Assembly: GCF_011386835.1 (NCBI RefSeq)
Contig: NC_088797.1
Location: 92,514,264-92,578,263 of the forward strand
DNA length: 64,000 bases
Direction: 5' to 3'
From: Chrysemys picta bellii
Lineage: Eukaryota; Chordata; Testudines; Emydidae
The notes beneath the pieces were generated by a model. It saw only the letters and a program-made list of their open reading frames with translations. It did not search any database and was not told the DNA's origin. Positions 20,913 through 33,135 of the stretch are shown here, in pieces. Made by a program: the position numbers and the translations under genes. How positions within the stretch are numbered: position 1 is the first letter of the stretch; each line of letters starts with the position of its first letter.

Positions 20913-22350
20913 ATGGAGCAGCTCAGAGCCCCAGCAGAGCTCAAACTCTTCACCAATGCAGCAGACAAACGGGGAAGTTTCAAGCAGCAGTTCATTCTCT
21001 ACATGTTGGAAAGCGGAACAACTGAGAAAACAGATAAACAAAAGGTAGCTGTTTCCCTTAATATAGCTGAGCCTGATGCACTAGGTGTATATAAATATTC
21101 TATAGTTAAGCCAGGAAGAGCAGGCTAGTTATGAGACAGTGCTGCAAAAATTAAAGGAATAATGCCCCCCCCCCCAAGAATGAGACTTTTGAAAGATACA
21201 ACTTTCCCATAAAAGCTCAAAAAGAGGGAGAAAACTTTTGAAGAATTTGTGACTGTCCTCAGACTGCTGAGTCAATCATGTAATTATGGAGAGCTCACAG
21301 ATTTCCTAATTAGAGACCAGATTGTTATGGGGATCAGAGACATAAAGCTCAGAAAGAGCCTGATGGAAGATCCAGACTTGAATTTAGAAAAGGCAATCAG
21401 AATTTGCCAGGCATCCGAGGTTACAGAGGCCAGATGGAAGCTGTTGGAGGGAAATGGATACACTGAAACAGTAGACAGGATTACCACTCCACTAAGCTAT
21501 AGAAAAGTAGCGACAGAGACCAAATAGATTTGAGAGATCTAAAGAGAAATCTGAAAAATAACCCAAAACAGTCAGAATGAATTTCCAAAAGGAAATACAA
21601 AGAGCTACACCTCTTGTGATGGCAGACATGTGCCTCAACAATGTGGAAAATGCTGCAACTGCAAAAAAATTAATCACTTTGCAAGAGTTTGCAGGCAGGA
21701 ACAACGTGCTCAAACAGAAAGGAAGTGTACACACCCTGTACCACAAAGAGAATAGCACAAGCACCAGTGAAGAAGAATTCTTCAAAGGAACTGTACATGA
21801 AACAGCAGCGTCAAGTGACTGGACTATTACTTTAGAAACAAATGGAACTTTTGTGACTTTTTAAGTTGGACACTGGTGCACAAGTAAATGTGGTGCCAGA
21901 ATCTATTACACAGGCTTAAAGAAGGGAGGTGAGGGTGAGGAGGAGGGGAAGGTGGAAATAAGGCACATTGGAAAAAAAAACAAGTAAAGCTCAGCATTTA
22001 CAGTGGGGCGCTGATTCCATCTGTTGGCATATATGAGCTTGAAATAAAGGTAAAAGACAATGTGGAAAGGACAATGTTTGTAATTGTGCAAGGTAAAAGT
22101 GGACCAATACTAGGGCTGAAACCATGTCAGACCCTGGGCCCTATACCAAATGTATTCTTTATAGGAGGGTCACATACATTGAGGACCAATTCCAAAATGT
22201 CTTCAAGGGGATTGGAAAGCAGTCAACAGAATATGAGTTAGAAATGAGAGTCCCACATCTCTCTCCCCATCTTTCTTTAAAAACACCAGTCTTATCAAAC
22301 TTGACTAAGATATTGATTTTAAAAAATTCTTCTTACTTTCCATATGAAGA
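20913..22350 (+). pseudogene. Ty3/Gypsy-type gag-protease-RT fragment
   Basis: The gag-like frame starts with ATG at 20913 (MEQLRAP...) and resumes at 21249-21527 with the Gypsy gag core (CNYGELTDFLIRDQIV, then LEKAIRICQASE). The nucleocapsid follows, with a CNCKKINHFARVC knuckle (C-X2-C-X4-H-X4-C) near 21650-21690. An aspartic protease begins KLDTGAQVNVV near 21863, in another frame, and ends ILGLKPCQ near 22107. The first residues of an RT (EDQFQNVFKGIG) occur at about 22170-22210, then the homology stops. Stops near 21126, a C10 run near 21168 and frame changes make it non-coding. In live elements this polyprotein packages RNA, processes itself and copies the element. Confidence 0.75.
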
Positions 22351-22359
22351 TAATTTTTA

Positions 22360-23737
22360 GCAGGTTAATATTACTGTACCTGTGACATCTTATTAAAAAT
22401 ACTTGACTTGAATCAGTCAGAACAATTTTATCATGTTAATTAGGAACATATATCTTTACTAAATTCATAAAAAAGCTAATGAGTAACAATGGCTTGTTAA
22501 CAGCACAGGACAAATATATTGAAAAGTAACTTGTTTTCATTTACTTTATGAAAAGTAACTTGTTTTTATTGTGAACATTCATTTGATCAAATTTCATCTC
22601 AGTCTTTGTAATTCCCCCATATCTCCATTAATGACTTATATTTAAGTGAATCATGATGTAGAATTAAAGTCCAATTTTCAAAAGTAGATTCCACACTTTT
22701 CAAGCACCAGTACCTGTGTGCGCACATTTAGAGCATTTACATCTGTGCATCTGTATGTGTGTGTAAATTCCATCACCTGTGCACACTAGTGACAGAATCT
22801 ATCATTCATTCATTCACATAAGTGTTAATGCTCAAATAGTGCATGTACACACCTTAGTAGGTGCAAAGCTACATTTGAATAACACAAACACACACACCAA
22901 ATTGAGGCCTCTCTGAAAAATTATCCCTTTTCTTAATGCATATTAACTGTTTTCTGATGTGTGTATGGAATCAGATGTGTTGAGAGTCGAGTGCTGGGCT
23001 TCGGGGAATTTTCTGAAGATGAAACTGCTCAAGACTCTTGTCTGAAGTGGTTCTGCTCTGCCCTGCTATGAGCAATATTCTTCAACCCAGTAAGTGCTCC
23101 TCACATGACCTCTGTCTACCTTCATTCATTCTTAGATGATTTATCAGGTCAAAAAGGAATGGCCCACAGAGGTAGATCAGGGAAGAGCACATATCTAAGG
23201 ATCAGAGAATGAGTACTCTGGTCCTCAGTGCAAGTCACTCCTACACACAGTCTTTCAAGGGTGAAAAAGCATGCAGATAAACATCTTCTTTATTCTTTCC
23301 TATTAACTCATGCTTAGCAAGAAGTTATCTGTTGTAAAATGTTGTAATTGCAAAGATCTCGTCATGGTTCTAATCTCTTGCATCCCCCTGAAGATCCTTC
23401 AGTAGATGCCTTTGACAATCACTTTATTAATTCAGCATCAAGTGTAAATCAAATACAGTTCACAATAAGGTATTACTGGGTGACGGTCTATTGTCTGTGT
23501 TATGCAAGAGATCATTATGATAATCGTGGAAGAGGTGGATGTCAAAACTTAATTTCATTTCTTTGTAGTGAATTTAGTTCCACTCAACAGCAGTTTTAGA
23601 ATCCAATTAATTTACTCTTATTTTTAACAGAGATTTCCCAGAAGAAAAGAGTTCTTTAATAATAGCAGTTCCATGATGATCCCCTACATTCCCTAGTGCT
23701 CTCATGTGTTAGCCTTACGACTCCGTCCTCTCTCTCC
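22360..23737. other. No gene recognised
   Basis: AT-rich sequence with a TG/CA-rich patch at 22715-22900. The 83-codon plus frame at 23348-23599 has no recognisable domain. Confidence 0.4.
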
Positions 23738-23745
23738 CCCGTTAC

Positions 23746-23935
23746 CAGGGCCGGCTCCAGGCACCAGCAGAGGAAGCACGTACCTGGGGCGGCACATGCT
23801 AAGGGGCAGCATTCCGTCTATTCTTGGGGTGGCACAGTCCAAGCGTTTTTTGTTGTTGTTGGTTTTTTTTGTGCTTCGTCAGATCGTGGGTTTTTGTTGT
23901 TGCTTGGGGCGGCAAAAATGGTAGAGCCGGCCCTG
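23746..23935. mobile_element. Non-autonomous hAT element, 190 bp
   Basis: Inverted ends CAGGGCCGGCTC and GAGCCGGCCCTG are flanked by near-identical 8-bp sequences CCCGTTAC (23738-23745) and CCTGTTAT (23936-23943). Both ends resemble the nested MITE at 13869-14132, including 'tccaggcaccag' just inside the left end. The two are therefore probably related families, this one with a T/G-rich interior. Confidence 0.8.
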
Positions 23936-24344
23936 CCTGTTATATTCCTTAGAATGAAGAGAGAGTTCCAGTGTTTGTTTGTTTTATAAGACCTTATAAT
24001 GTTTAACATTATTTGCCACTATCTCAAACCTATTTACTATCCTAAAATTCAATTAAATTGTTTGAACGTATGTACTCATTAGGAAAGAATTAGTTTGAAT
24101 TCAAGTTTGTGTATCAAACCCTATTCCATATTTTAATAGCCGGCATGTTGATTTCTTCCCCTTCCTCTTTCCCAGGACAATTAAAAACAAAATACTGAGT
24201 CTCAAGAAGATTTCACTAGCTGCATCATCATTCTACATCAAGTTTGTCAATGGAGGGATGGTAATTGCTTAAAATCATGGAATAAAAACTGTGTGAAGGG
24301 CCATAAATTAGGGTAATGGTAAATGTATTGAGCTCTGGAGAGAT

Positions 24345-24440
24345 GCCTCATGTGAGGGTCACATGGGTTGGTGTTAGGTCCAGCACTGCTTAACATCTTT
24401 ATTAATGAACTGTACAAGGAAGATTAAGAATTAGTGAATT
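24345..24440 (+). repeat. Small CR1-type RT fragment
   Basis: Reading the plus strand around 24370-24425 gives VLGPALLNIFINELYKE, which matches the RT motif B region seen intact in the CR1s ([17 protein letters not shown]). Nothing recognisable flanks it. Confidence 0.5.
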
Positions 24441-25170
24441 AAGGGCCAGATTGTCATCTCCATCCTTGTGGAAGGAGAGGATAAAACTGCCAGTTGATCC
24501 AGTTGGGGGGCTTGGAAAAGTGTGTGTGTGGGAGGGTAGAATGTAAGCTCAATGAAATTGTTTTCCCCTGTTCAGGACCCCTTTATGGGTTCTTTGGTAG
24601 ACTTTCCACAGGGCTAGGGCACTGCAGGATGTTGGGTGTGAGAAAAAGTGCAGCAGAGGACCATCTACACTTTGTAACATCATCTCTTGTTGACCCCATG
24701 AAGTTATAACTAGAAATCTTAAGAATGGATGGCATAAAGATTGCTCCTTAAGCAAAAAGCCCCCAATGGTTCTGCAGGGTATTATAGCTTTGGAATAGCC
24801 CCTTTGTGCTGGCCTTTGCACAAATTGCTCAATTTAGACTTGTATGTGGTTTCAGCACATTTTCATAGGCATCATCAACTACAAGAGAGTTCACAGAAAC
24901 CAAACTCATCAACACCAAGTTTAGTCTTTGAGACAGCCGTCTTGGCTCAACCTCAGTGTAGCAAAACAGGATTTTTTTTTAAATTAGTAAACTTTACAAC
25001 TTTTATGCTAAGTTTAAAATGCAACAATAGTTCCATTTCAGCATTGTTTGTCTAAGCAAGCATATTTAATGTGTGCAGACTTTTATAAAACTATGCTTGC
25101 ATTTGGTTTAATCATATTTTATATTTAATACCAACTACCTTCCTAATTTAAATGGGCTATAATTAACTAA
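24441..25170. other. No gene recognised
   Basis: The frames 24549-24821 (-) and 24741-25055 (+) overlap with no recognisable motif. I call nothing. Confidence 0.4.
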
Positions 25171-25262
25171 GTCCCTGATCCTGCAAGATATGTGGGAAGT
25201 CAAAGGGGCTCCATATAGGCACAGGGTTCCACTTGCTTGGATAAGCTTGCAAGACTGAGCCA
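25171..25262. repeat. Ancient palindromic MITE-like fragment
   Basis: 'ccctgatcctgcaaga' at the left and 'aagcttgcaagactgagcc' at the right form a decayed inverted repeat around 'ggaagtcaaagggg'. It belongs to the same class of old fold-back elements as 42316-42445. Confidence 0.5.
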
Positions 25263-28200
25263 ACTTCACACTGCTGTCTTTTTATCAATGTGTATCAGTA
25301 CTTTGAAGGACAGCTGGATAAAGAATGAGTCATACAGTTTGAGGATAAATCCATAATTTATAATTTAATTTCTGCACAAATTATCAGTCTCCTGGATATT
25401 TTCAAAGGTTTCACAAACTAAAATTTATGTTTCGCCACCTCAAGAAGTTACAGAACAAAACCACACATTTACAATTTTCTCTCATTTGCTTTTCAGAAAC
25501 ACTGTTCTTTACAGTTTTAGAGAGATTTGAAACCTGATGCAGGTTTTTAAATGTTTTATTAGCAGTAGCATTTGGTGCTTTTCTTCACTTTATTGGAACC
25601 ATTGTTTCTGCCTCCTTTTGCATAATTTCATTGCTATCACAGCCAAACAGCCTGTGTCCTGTTTGTTGAAACTGATACTTGGTGAAAAATCCTTCATTTA
25701 AAGTAAATTCCTTCTGGAGTTCATGGCTTATTGATCATTTATGGGTCAAATTCTGAAAACTGTCAGAAAATTCTTATTTCATTAGCCCTGTTTTTTCCCT
25801 TAGATAGCAGTCTCTACAGGGAGCAACATCCCACTCTGATTGTGCAGATGTGGAGAGCTGATAGTACAGCAGCTGGAATTACATTCTAGTGAGACAGCTT
25901 CTATAATTATGTGCAACAGACTTTAGAGTTACCACTTACAGTTGCCAAATTCTAAGTAGCTCTATGAGTAATGCTTCTGTGGATGTGTGCACATGAAGTG
26001 AATAGGTTATTGAATTAAGCATCATCCCTCTTTTTCTAATGATAATAAATTAATGATAAAAGACCATCCTTACCCTATTCGTACCCACAATGTTTTTTTC
26101 CCTTCCTTTCCCTCCTTCCATCTAAATCTCTCTTCCATCTTATTTTCTCTTCACTATAGTCTCTTTCTCTCTTAGTACCTGATTCTTTCTCTTTCCCTTT
26201 TCCACTGGTTCACTTTCCACAATTGTTCAGATTTCTGACCAGTGCAAGATGGTACAGTTCTGGGGTGTAGGGCTGGAGCATCTCTATTAATGGTTCATGA
26301 ATGACTGGGGAGCTCATTCAGGTAACACAGCTGGGTCCCTGCCTGTGGATGTCTGTGTAAGTGCAGTGCCTGTCAGAGGTTTGTAGCTTGACATCAGCAT
26401 CACAGTGTGAAAGGTAACCCAGATTGGTGGGACAGAGGGCTCAGTGGTCCCACAGTCCAAGTTGCACCCCAGGGACCACCTCACACATATTCATTCACCA
26501 ATTCAATATCTCTCAGTCTTTTGCTGCTCATTGACTATGTAGTCACAATAGCGGATGGGAACCACATTATAAACACTAGATCTCCTGAGCAAAAGCCCCA
26601 GTCTAGATTTTTTAGTAGGGGATTGAAGTGTTGTATTATACAAACAGCAGCAGGTTCCCCAACAGCTGGACTGCCACTCACAGGTCTCATTAAGCAAGCA
26701 GAAGTTGTACTCAGAGATCCCTCTCGCACTGATAGGAAAATAGATCTCAAGGGGCCTAATCCTGGCAGAACAGGTCCAATGCCTATGAAGAAACCATTGA
26801 AAAATATCTACAGTACTTTGTATTAGAAAGGAAAACAGAAATGCAACTGAAACATTAAGGCAGTTGGCTATGAGCATTTATAGCTTGACATTTTTTCACT
26901 GGGAAAATGTGAATTAGGATTTTAAATGGATATAATAGAAGGACAAATGGAATTCAAATGGAGTAAAGCTAATACTATGTTGTTAATATCAAATTATCCA
27001 TCAAATATACTAACTGTTTAAATTAATTACTCCTTTAGGTTACTCTCAGTATTACCACATTAAATTAGTGGTTCACTGGAAAGAAATTAATAATACTTCC
27101 TATCTGAAACAACCCATAGGTATAAAATAACGTACTTTGCCCTCATCGAACCATTTTTTTAAAACGTAGAAGTATCATAACATATGTATCACACCAAAGA
27201 TTTTCCAGCAGAAAGCAAGTGGATGACAGTGATTTTGCTGTCTATAGGTCATCAATTATTGTTATTCAAGGACAAATGCACTGAAATTTGTGCCATTCTG
27301 CAAAGTTCTACAAATTACAGCCTCAGGCATCACTTTGCCTTCACAACCTATGCATCTGTAACTGGAATTAAAAAATTACATAGCTACATTATTTCCTTGA
27401 TCAGCTCACACAAAATTTGCAAAAGATCCCAGGACACAGGCACCCCTATAGACAGGAATGTGCCCCAAAATATGTATATATTTCCTCAAAACAAATTTCC
27501 TATCAAATACTAGTGTGTCTTTTGAACAGTTTAGACATTTTTCAACTGCAGTCCTACTTCCCATTGAAGAGGTGCAAATAAAACATGTAATGAACAAATT
27601 TTATTTCAGTAAAACATTGTACATGTAGATTCACAGAGGCGTGCTGTCATTTTTTAAAGTGTATTACTGAATGAAATCATAGGGACATTTGTTGCTATTC
27701 CTTCTGTCCTCACTCACATTGTAAATCAAAATTTTATCAGACTAAGAGCCAACAGGTACTGGTGTCAGAACAGCTTTTGTAAAGGCAATCAAAAAAACAG
27801 CATGCTGCAAAAATATGCATATATTACCTACAGAGCTACAGAACAGTAGTTATAAAAATTATTGCAATTGAAACTGGTATACTAAGCAATTTGAAATGGT
27901 GTTGCCATCCCCTCATGGAGAACAGTAGAGTTGCACTTAAACTTATACTTAACAATAAAAGTCATCAGAGATCAGGATGCACATTGTAAAGTATGAAAAA
28001 TATGAAAAGTCAATCCCTTTTCTATAATTGCTTAGCTTTGAAACGCATTGATAACTAACTCTTGTAAGAGATCAAAGACTTTAACTGGGAGGAAACTAAG
28101 TCCTATTATTGGAGAATCAATTAATTTGCAAAATATATTAATGAACTGAGTTTCATCTAATTAAATAGCCTGAGTAAAGTTTCAGACCAAAGACTGGCTT

Positions 28201-29080
28201 AAAAAAAAAAAAAGCTCTTCTGATTAACTTACAAAAAATTAAACAGTCACGTTAAAAGTTTCTGCATGGCTGGTTAGGTTTTTTTGCTTGGCATGACTTT
28301 AATTCTTTTTTAAACCTAGAAAGCTTGGGATACATTTAAACTGTATAAAATTGCCACCTACAGGTCAGATCCTTCACTCCTTACTCAAGCAAAATTCTCA
28401 TTGAAGAAAAAAGGAACATGCTTCAAATTGTCAAAAATATGACAAAAATTAGGAACTACATGAAGGTATTGCATGTACTTGTAAGAGCTAAATGCATGCA
28501 AAGAGAAATAATTTTTAAGAGGAACTTTTTAAATATTTATTTTATACATTTACAAGGCACATATCACATAACATATGAATCCTATACAATTAAAGATTTT
28601 AAAATATAATCTATGGAGTAAAATCCTGGGCTATGTTTAATCAGATCAGAGGTGTTTATGCAAAGGTATCTGAAGAGTTATCTTTGCACTCCCCTCGCAA
28701 CCTCAAAGATCTTTGTCTGGAGCAGAAGGAACACAAAACGGTAGTGGCTCCTATAAGGAGGTTGGGAGAGGGTGTAGCTGGGAGGAGGGTACCACCTGAA
28801 CTGGTGGGTTGGCTGGGGATGGGAGCCACTGAGGCAAGCCTCTGACCTCTGTGGCTTGCAAGGGGAGAGTATGCAAACCCTGTCTATCCAGCCCGAGTCC
28901 CTTTCCATGCTTGGATTAGCAGATGTCAGTGCAGACATTCATTCCATAAGGAGTCCAGTTTCCTGATAAATTGAACTTGGAAGTGAATTTAGAGGAAGGC
29001 ATTCTGTGACAATTAGAGTCCAGATACCCCAAGAGGACAGGAAAGGGTCTGAACCCCAAAGAATGAGCAATGAGAATGAG
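25263..29080. other. Long stretch with no supported gene
   Basis: Mostly AT-rich unique sequence. It includes a polypyrimidine stretch at about 26098-26215. A 139-codon plus frame at 26407-26826 overlaps a 124-codon minus frame at 26503-26877; neither has a domain I recognise. Confidence 0.4.
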
Positions 29081-29084
29081 CAGG

Positions 29085-29197
29085 TTCTTACCCACGAAAG
29101 CTTATGCTCCCAATACTTCTGTTAGTCTTAAAGGTGCCACAGGACCCTCTGTTGCTTTTTACAGATTCAGACTAACACGGCTACCCCTGATACTTAA
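29085..29197 (+). repeat. Penelope-like 3' end fragment
   Basis: Carries 'acccacgaaagcttatgctc', 'gttagtcttaaaggtgccac' and the tail 'cagactaacacggctaccc'. These are the same 3' motifs, in the same order, as the copies at 20573, 53310 and 55740. It is 5'-truncated. The next 50 bp ('agaagttggtccaataaaag...') look like part of another member of the same group. Confidence 0.65.
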
Positions 29198-29258
29198 AAT
29201 AGTGTAGAAGTTGGTCCAATAAAAGATACTACCTCAATCATCTTGTCAAACTAAAATA

Positions 29259-29451
29259 CACCTCTACCCTGATATAACGCTGTCCTCGGGAGCCAAAAAA
29301 TCTTACCGCATTATAGGTGAACCCGCATTATATCGAACTTGCTTTGATCCGCCGGAGTGCGCAGCTCCCCCCCCCCCCACCGGAGCACTGCTTTACTGCA
29401 TTATATCCGAATTCGTGTTATATCGGGTCACGTTATATCGGGGTAGAGGTG
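29259..29451 (-). mobile_element. TA-target inverted-repeat element, second copy
   Basis: Ends CACCTCTACCCTGATATAAC and GTTATATCGGGGTAGAGGTG lie between TA dinucleotides (29257-29258 and 29452-29453). The interior, including 'ccgccggagtgc' and a homopolymer run (C here, G there), is the reverse complement of 15905-16100. There is no transposase frame. Confidence 0.85.
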
Positions 29452-29453
29452 TA

Positions 29454-30842
29454 GACACAATGATCAAATTATCTCCTATAAACTATGTATATTTTCTTTA
29501 TTATACCAATAAAATCCTACGTCACTTTATTCAATTTAATGTCTTAAACTCCCTCAGTTCTAATAGTTCTTCTCTGATGTTTACTGATATCAAAAAGTTC
29601 TAAGAAATGTGGGTTTTTTCTAACTAGACTTGAAATTTAAAATGATAAAGTATGCACCAAAAGGTCTGACTGAAGTCAATGGGAACTTCACGCATAAGAT
29701 GAGAGCCCTTATAACTATAAAATAAAGTTGTTTCAAAAATAGAGATTATCGGAAAACAAAGCTCCTGAATTTTGGAGGTTGGAGAGGATTGAAATCTGAA
29801 TCCAAATTGTGTGGCTCAGACTCATCTCTGTTTTGTATTTATGTGCAAATAGGGCCAGCTAGAAAAAAAGTCAAACAATATAAACTCTGAAATGGCCTAG
29901 TCTACCACTGAAGCCTAGAGTCAGAGTGACAGTGTCCCCTTATTAAGATTCAAGGTTTCAGATAATTGGGATAATTTCAGATAATTCCCTTTTCACTTTG
30001 ATCTCCTTAAACCAGGATCTCCACAGGGGGAATCTATGTTCCACTTCCAAGAAAGGGAAAATGAAAGAAGAAGAGTATTGTCAAAGGTTAAGTAAGATGT
30101 TTCATAAAAAACCTCCAACATGTACAGTGTTTTGTCAGCTAGAAAACACTTTTCTAAATTAATCTGTATTCTACTGTGACTTCTTGACTAGAAATAAGGT
30201 GCCTTTATCTGTAAAATGTCAAATCTCTCACAAAGACACACATTGGGATTAGTATAAAACCTAAACATTTTGCAATTGCTCTGTAGCAGCAGGGCAATAA
30301 ACCAACAGTACAAAAGAGTCAGATTGTCTCAGTGCTCAAAGTGATTTTAAGTCTCTTAGGTATAATTTTCTCTTGCAAAATGCCAAACGATTAATGTCTT
30401 TCTCAGAGACTCTTGGAACCTTAAGCTGTCCAAAAGAGGGAACTTGGTGTATCTTTTAGGCCATAATTCTGTATTGTGATTCAGGTGAATTAACCCCTAC
30501 GTGCAGGGGTACACTGCTGCACATCACAGTGAAAGATTGGGCCCTAAATATTGTAGCACACCACTGCACATGCTGCTCCTCCCATGAAGAGGATGAGAGA
30601 ACAAACAACACATGACAGACGTTATTCATGTTGCTTAACACGCTGCTGGAAGGTGCTCAGACACTATGGTGATAAGCATGGTGTAGAAACCTATATGGAA
30701 TAGAATAGTAATTGAGATATGACATGATGAGAATTTTAGCTGGGCAGATGTCTAGAAAAGTCTGTATCTTAGGGATGTTATGCAGAAAGAATCAGCAAGG
30801 TTTTGATATAGTTGGATGCGAGGACCTAGAGAGTGGTCTGAG
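29454..30842. other. No gene recognised
   Basis: AT-rich sequence with short frames only. A weakly palindromic patch near 30455-30545 may be another decayed fold-back. Confidence 0.4.
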
Positions 30843-31770
30843 TTAAAGATGATGCATGGTGGTATTGTTCACAGTGACTGAGAAAGAGGGTAGGGTGAGA
30901 GTTTGGTGGGAAACATTACAAGCTTGTTTTAGCCATGTTGAGCTTGCACTAACAGCTAGACATCCACAAGGAGATGTCAGAAAGGCAGGATGAGATATTA
31001 GTCTGGATAGACGGCAACAGGTTTTGAGTAGAGAGAGGTAAATCTGTGAGTTGTCATCATAGAGATGGTGGTTAGTGTTTGCAGTGGAGAGCCAGATAGA
31101 AGGTTTAGAGGGAGATGAAAGTGGACCAAGACAGAGCCTTGTGGAACTGCCACAGAAAATTTGAGGGGGGGGTGGATGAGAAGGGTCCTCCAAAAGACAT
31201 GCTGAAGGAGCAATGAGAGAGTAGAAGGAGAACCTGGAGAGGATAGAGTCATGGAAGGCAAGGGAGGACAAAGTTTCAAAAAGAAGATCATGATCAATTG
31301 CATCAAAGGTGGCTGACAGGTCAAAAAAGATGAGGATGGAATACTGGTTCTGAGCTTTAGCTGTGAAGAGATCATTAGGCATTTCAGTTGAGTGCAAGGA
31401 GTGGAAGGCAGATTGGAAAGGATCTAGGATGGAATTTGAAGAGACAAACTCTAGATAGTGATCGTAGACAGTGCATTCAGTGGGCTTAGAGATGAAAGGG
31501 AGATGGGTTGGTAGTTAGAGAGGCAAGTACGGTCAAGGATTTTTTTTTTTTAAGATAGGAGAGATACTAGAGAATGTTTGCATTGTGAGGGGAAAGAACT
31601 AGAGGAGAGTGAGAGGCTAAGAAGAGTAAGGGAGAGGATGAGAGTTGGCACAAGGGAGATCAGGGGATGGGATGGGATGAGAATCACTGGAGGGGTTACA
31701 GGAGGAAAGCAGATGAGAAACGTACGTACCTGTGACAGGGGAGAAGGAGAGAGCTGAAGGAGAGGAAGGA
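30843..31770 (-). pseudogene. Ancient CR1/L2-clade LINE reverse transcriptase
   Basis: Read on the minus strand from 31770, the order is NYQPISL (RT start, near 31510) and FFDLSATFDAIDH (motif A; frame 30843-31397). Motif B (VPQGSVL) is in the other frame 30998-31375. A degraded catalytic box LYDDNSQIYLS (normally a YADD) is back in the first frame. Motif B lies in a different frame from motifs A and C, so at least two frameshifts separate them. It is catalytically dead. Together with 33136-34240 it forms one LINE. Confidence 0.75.
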
Positions 31771-33135
31771 GGAAGAGAAAGTCTGTTGTAATAATTGGGC
31801 CTAGAAATTTACCTTAATTGTAAGCACAATTTTGAAAAGTGAAAAAAAGTTAATAAAGTGTCACAATAACCTATAACAATAAATGTTGATGGGAAAAGAT
31901 GCAAAAGAGAGACAGAAACAGTCCAAACAAAAAGGCCAGCTGATATAACACAGGGATCACAGCTAAACAGGAAAAGTGTAATACCAGAAATAAATGGACC
32001 ATAATTGGCTTGTTGGAAATCAAGCCTAATTGGTGGATGAAATAATGAAGGGATAGGCTATTCCACACACCACTCTTCTTTCTAAGTCCTCAAAAAGAGA
32101 CTTTGTGGGGGAAGCTGACTACCACAAGGCTATCCGACTGGAAAACAAGAGAAGGGGAAGGAACAAGTGTCACCATGATGGCTGCCACCCTCACCATTTC
32201 CTGGAGCCATGACTTTCTTTGCCCTAATCCTGAGAGATGTTCTTACCAGATAGGGCCAGAGAGAGGAATACAGATGACGCTGCCACCTTCACCAGCTCTG
32301 GCTAAATCCTGAACTCTATCTGGGATGTGAAACTTTGTGTCTTCCTCCCCCATGTGTCCTTTTTCTTCCCTACCTATTTTCTTTCTTACCTCCCTCCTTA
32401 TTCCTTCTGTCTAATAAGAGTCTGGGCTTAGCCAATCAAGACTGTCTTTTTTGCAACACTGCTGTAAACCTGTGACCAGAAGACAACTAAAAGCAATGTC
32501 TCAAACAGCCTGAGGCTAGTACAATTGGCTAATAAGACCATGTCTTATACTTATGTTTTTCCAGCAGCAAGGTTGCAAGTAAGAGTCAACACCAGAGATA
32601 GAATCTGTATTTTCAATCTTTGCTATTGTTATCTCTTCCTTTTTATGCGTGTTTGTCCAGTTTTGCCTTCTAGGAAATAGGATTGGACTTCAGCAATGAC
32701 AGTTCCAGCCCTTCTCAACTAACTTATTCTCTTTCCCCCACAAGAATAGTTATATACCATCTTTAATATCATTTAAGAAACTGTCTGACAAGAGTTTTTT
32801 TTTCCTTCTAAAAACTTTTTCCAGCTAAAGGGAAGGGAACAAGGGATGCTGTTAAAATCAAAATCTTCCTTAATACTTTACATTTCAAATACTTTAACAG
32901 TTTTCCCTTCTTTTCTGTATATTTAATAAAAGACAAAAAGGATTTTCAATAGTGTGTATGCCATGGCTCAAAGCAGCCTAAGATTTCTATATACCAAACC
33001 CTGAACCTTGTTTAAAACTGTTTAATTTTGGACAGTGGCAAGGTCATGTTAATACCTTTTGCTTTTTGGGCCCATAACTTCCTTCTACATTAATACAAAA
33101 GGTCACATCATATTTTGTCAAATTTCTCTTGGAAT
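31771..33135. other. 1.4-kb block inserted in the LINE, unidentified
   Basis: The base composition and reading frames of the LINE stop near 31785 and resume near 33136. On either side the remaining linker (about 80 and 160 codons) adds up to a plausible endonuclease-to-RT distance. The block is AT-rich, with AATAAA near 31847 and CCAAT near 32433. I found no clear ends, target duplication or coding domain, so its class is open. Confidence 0.35.

Noticed and set aside
26407..26877. 139-codon plus frame with an overlapping 124-codon minus frame
   Set aside because: No domain, no splice or poly(A) context, and similar openness on both strands.
15903..29453. CRISPR-like array from the repeated GATATAAC motifs
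   Set aside because: The motifs are short, few and inverted inside two transposon copies, and the genome is vertebrate.
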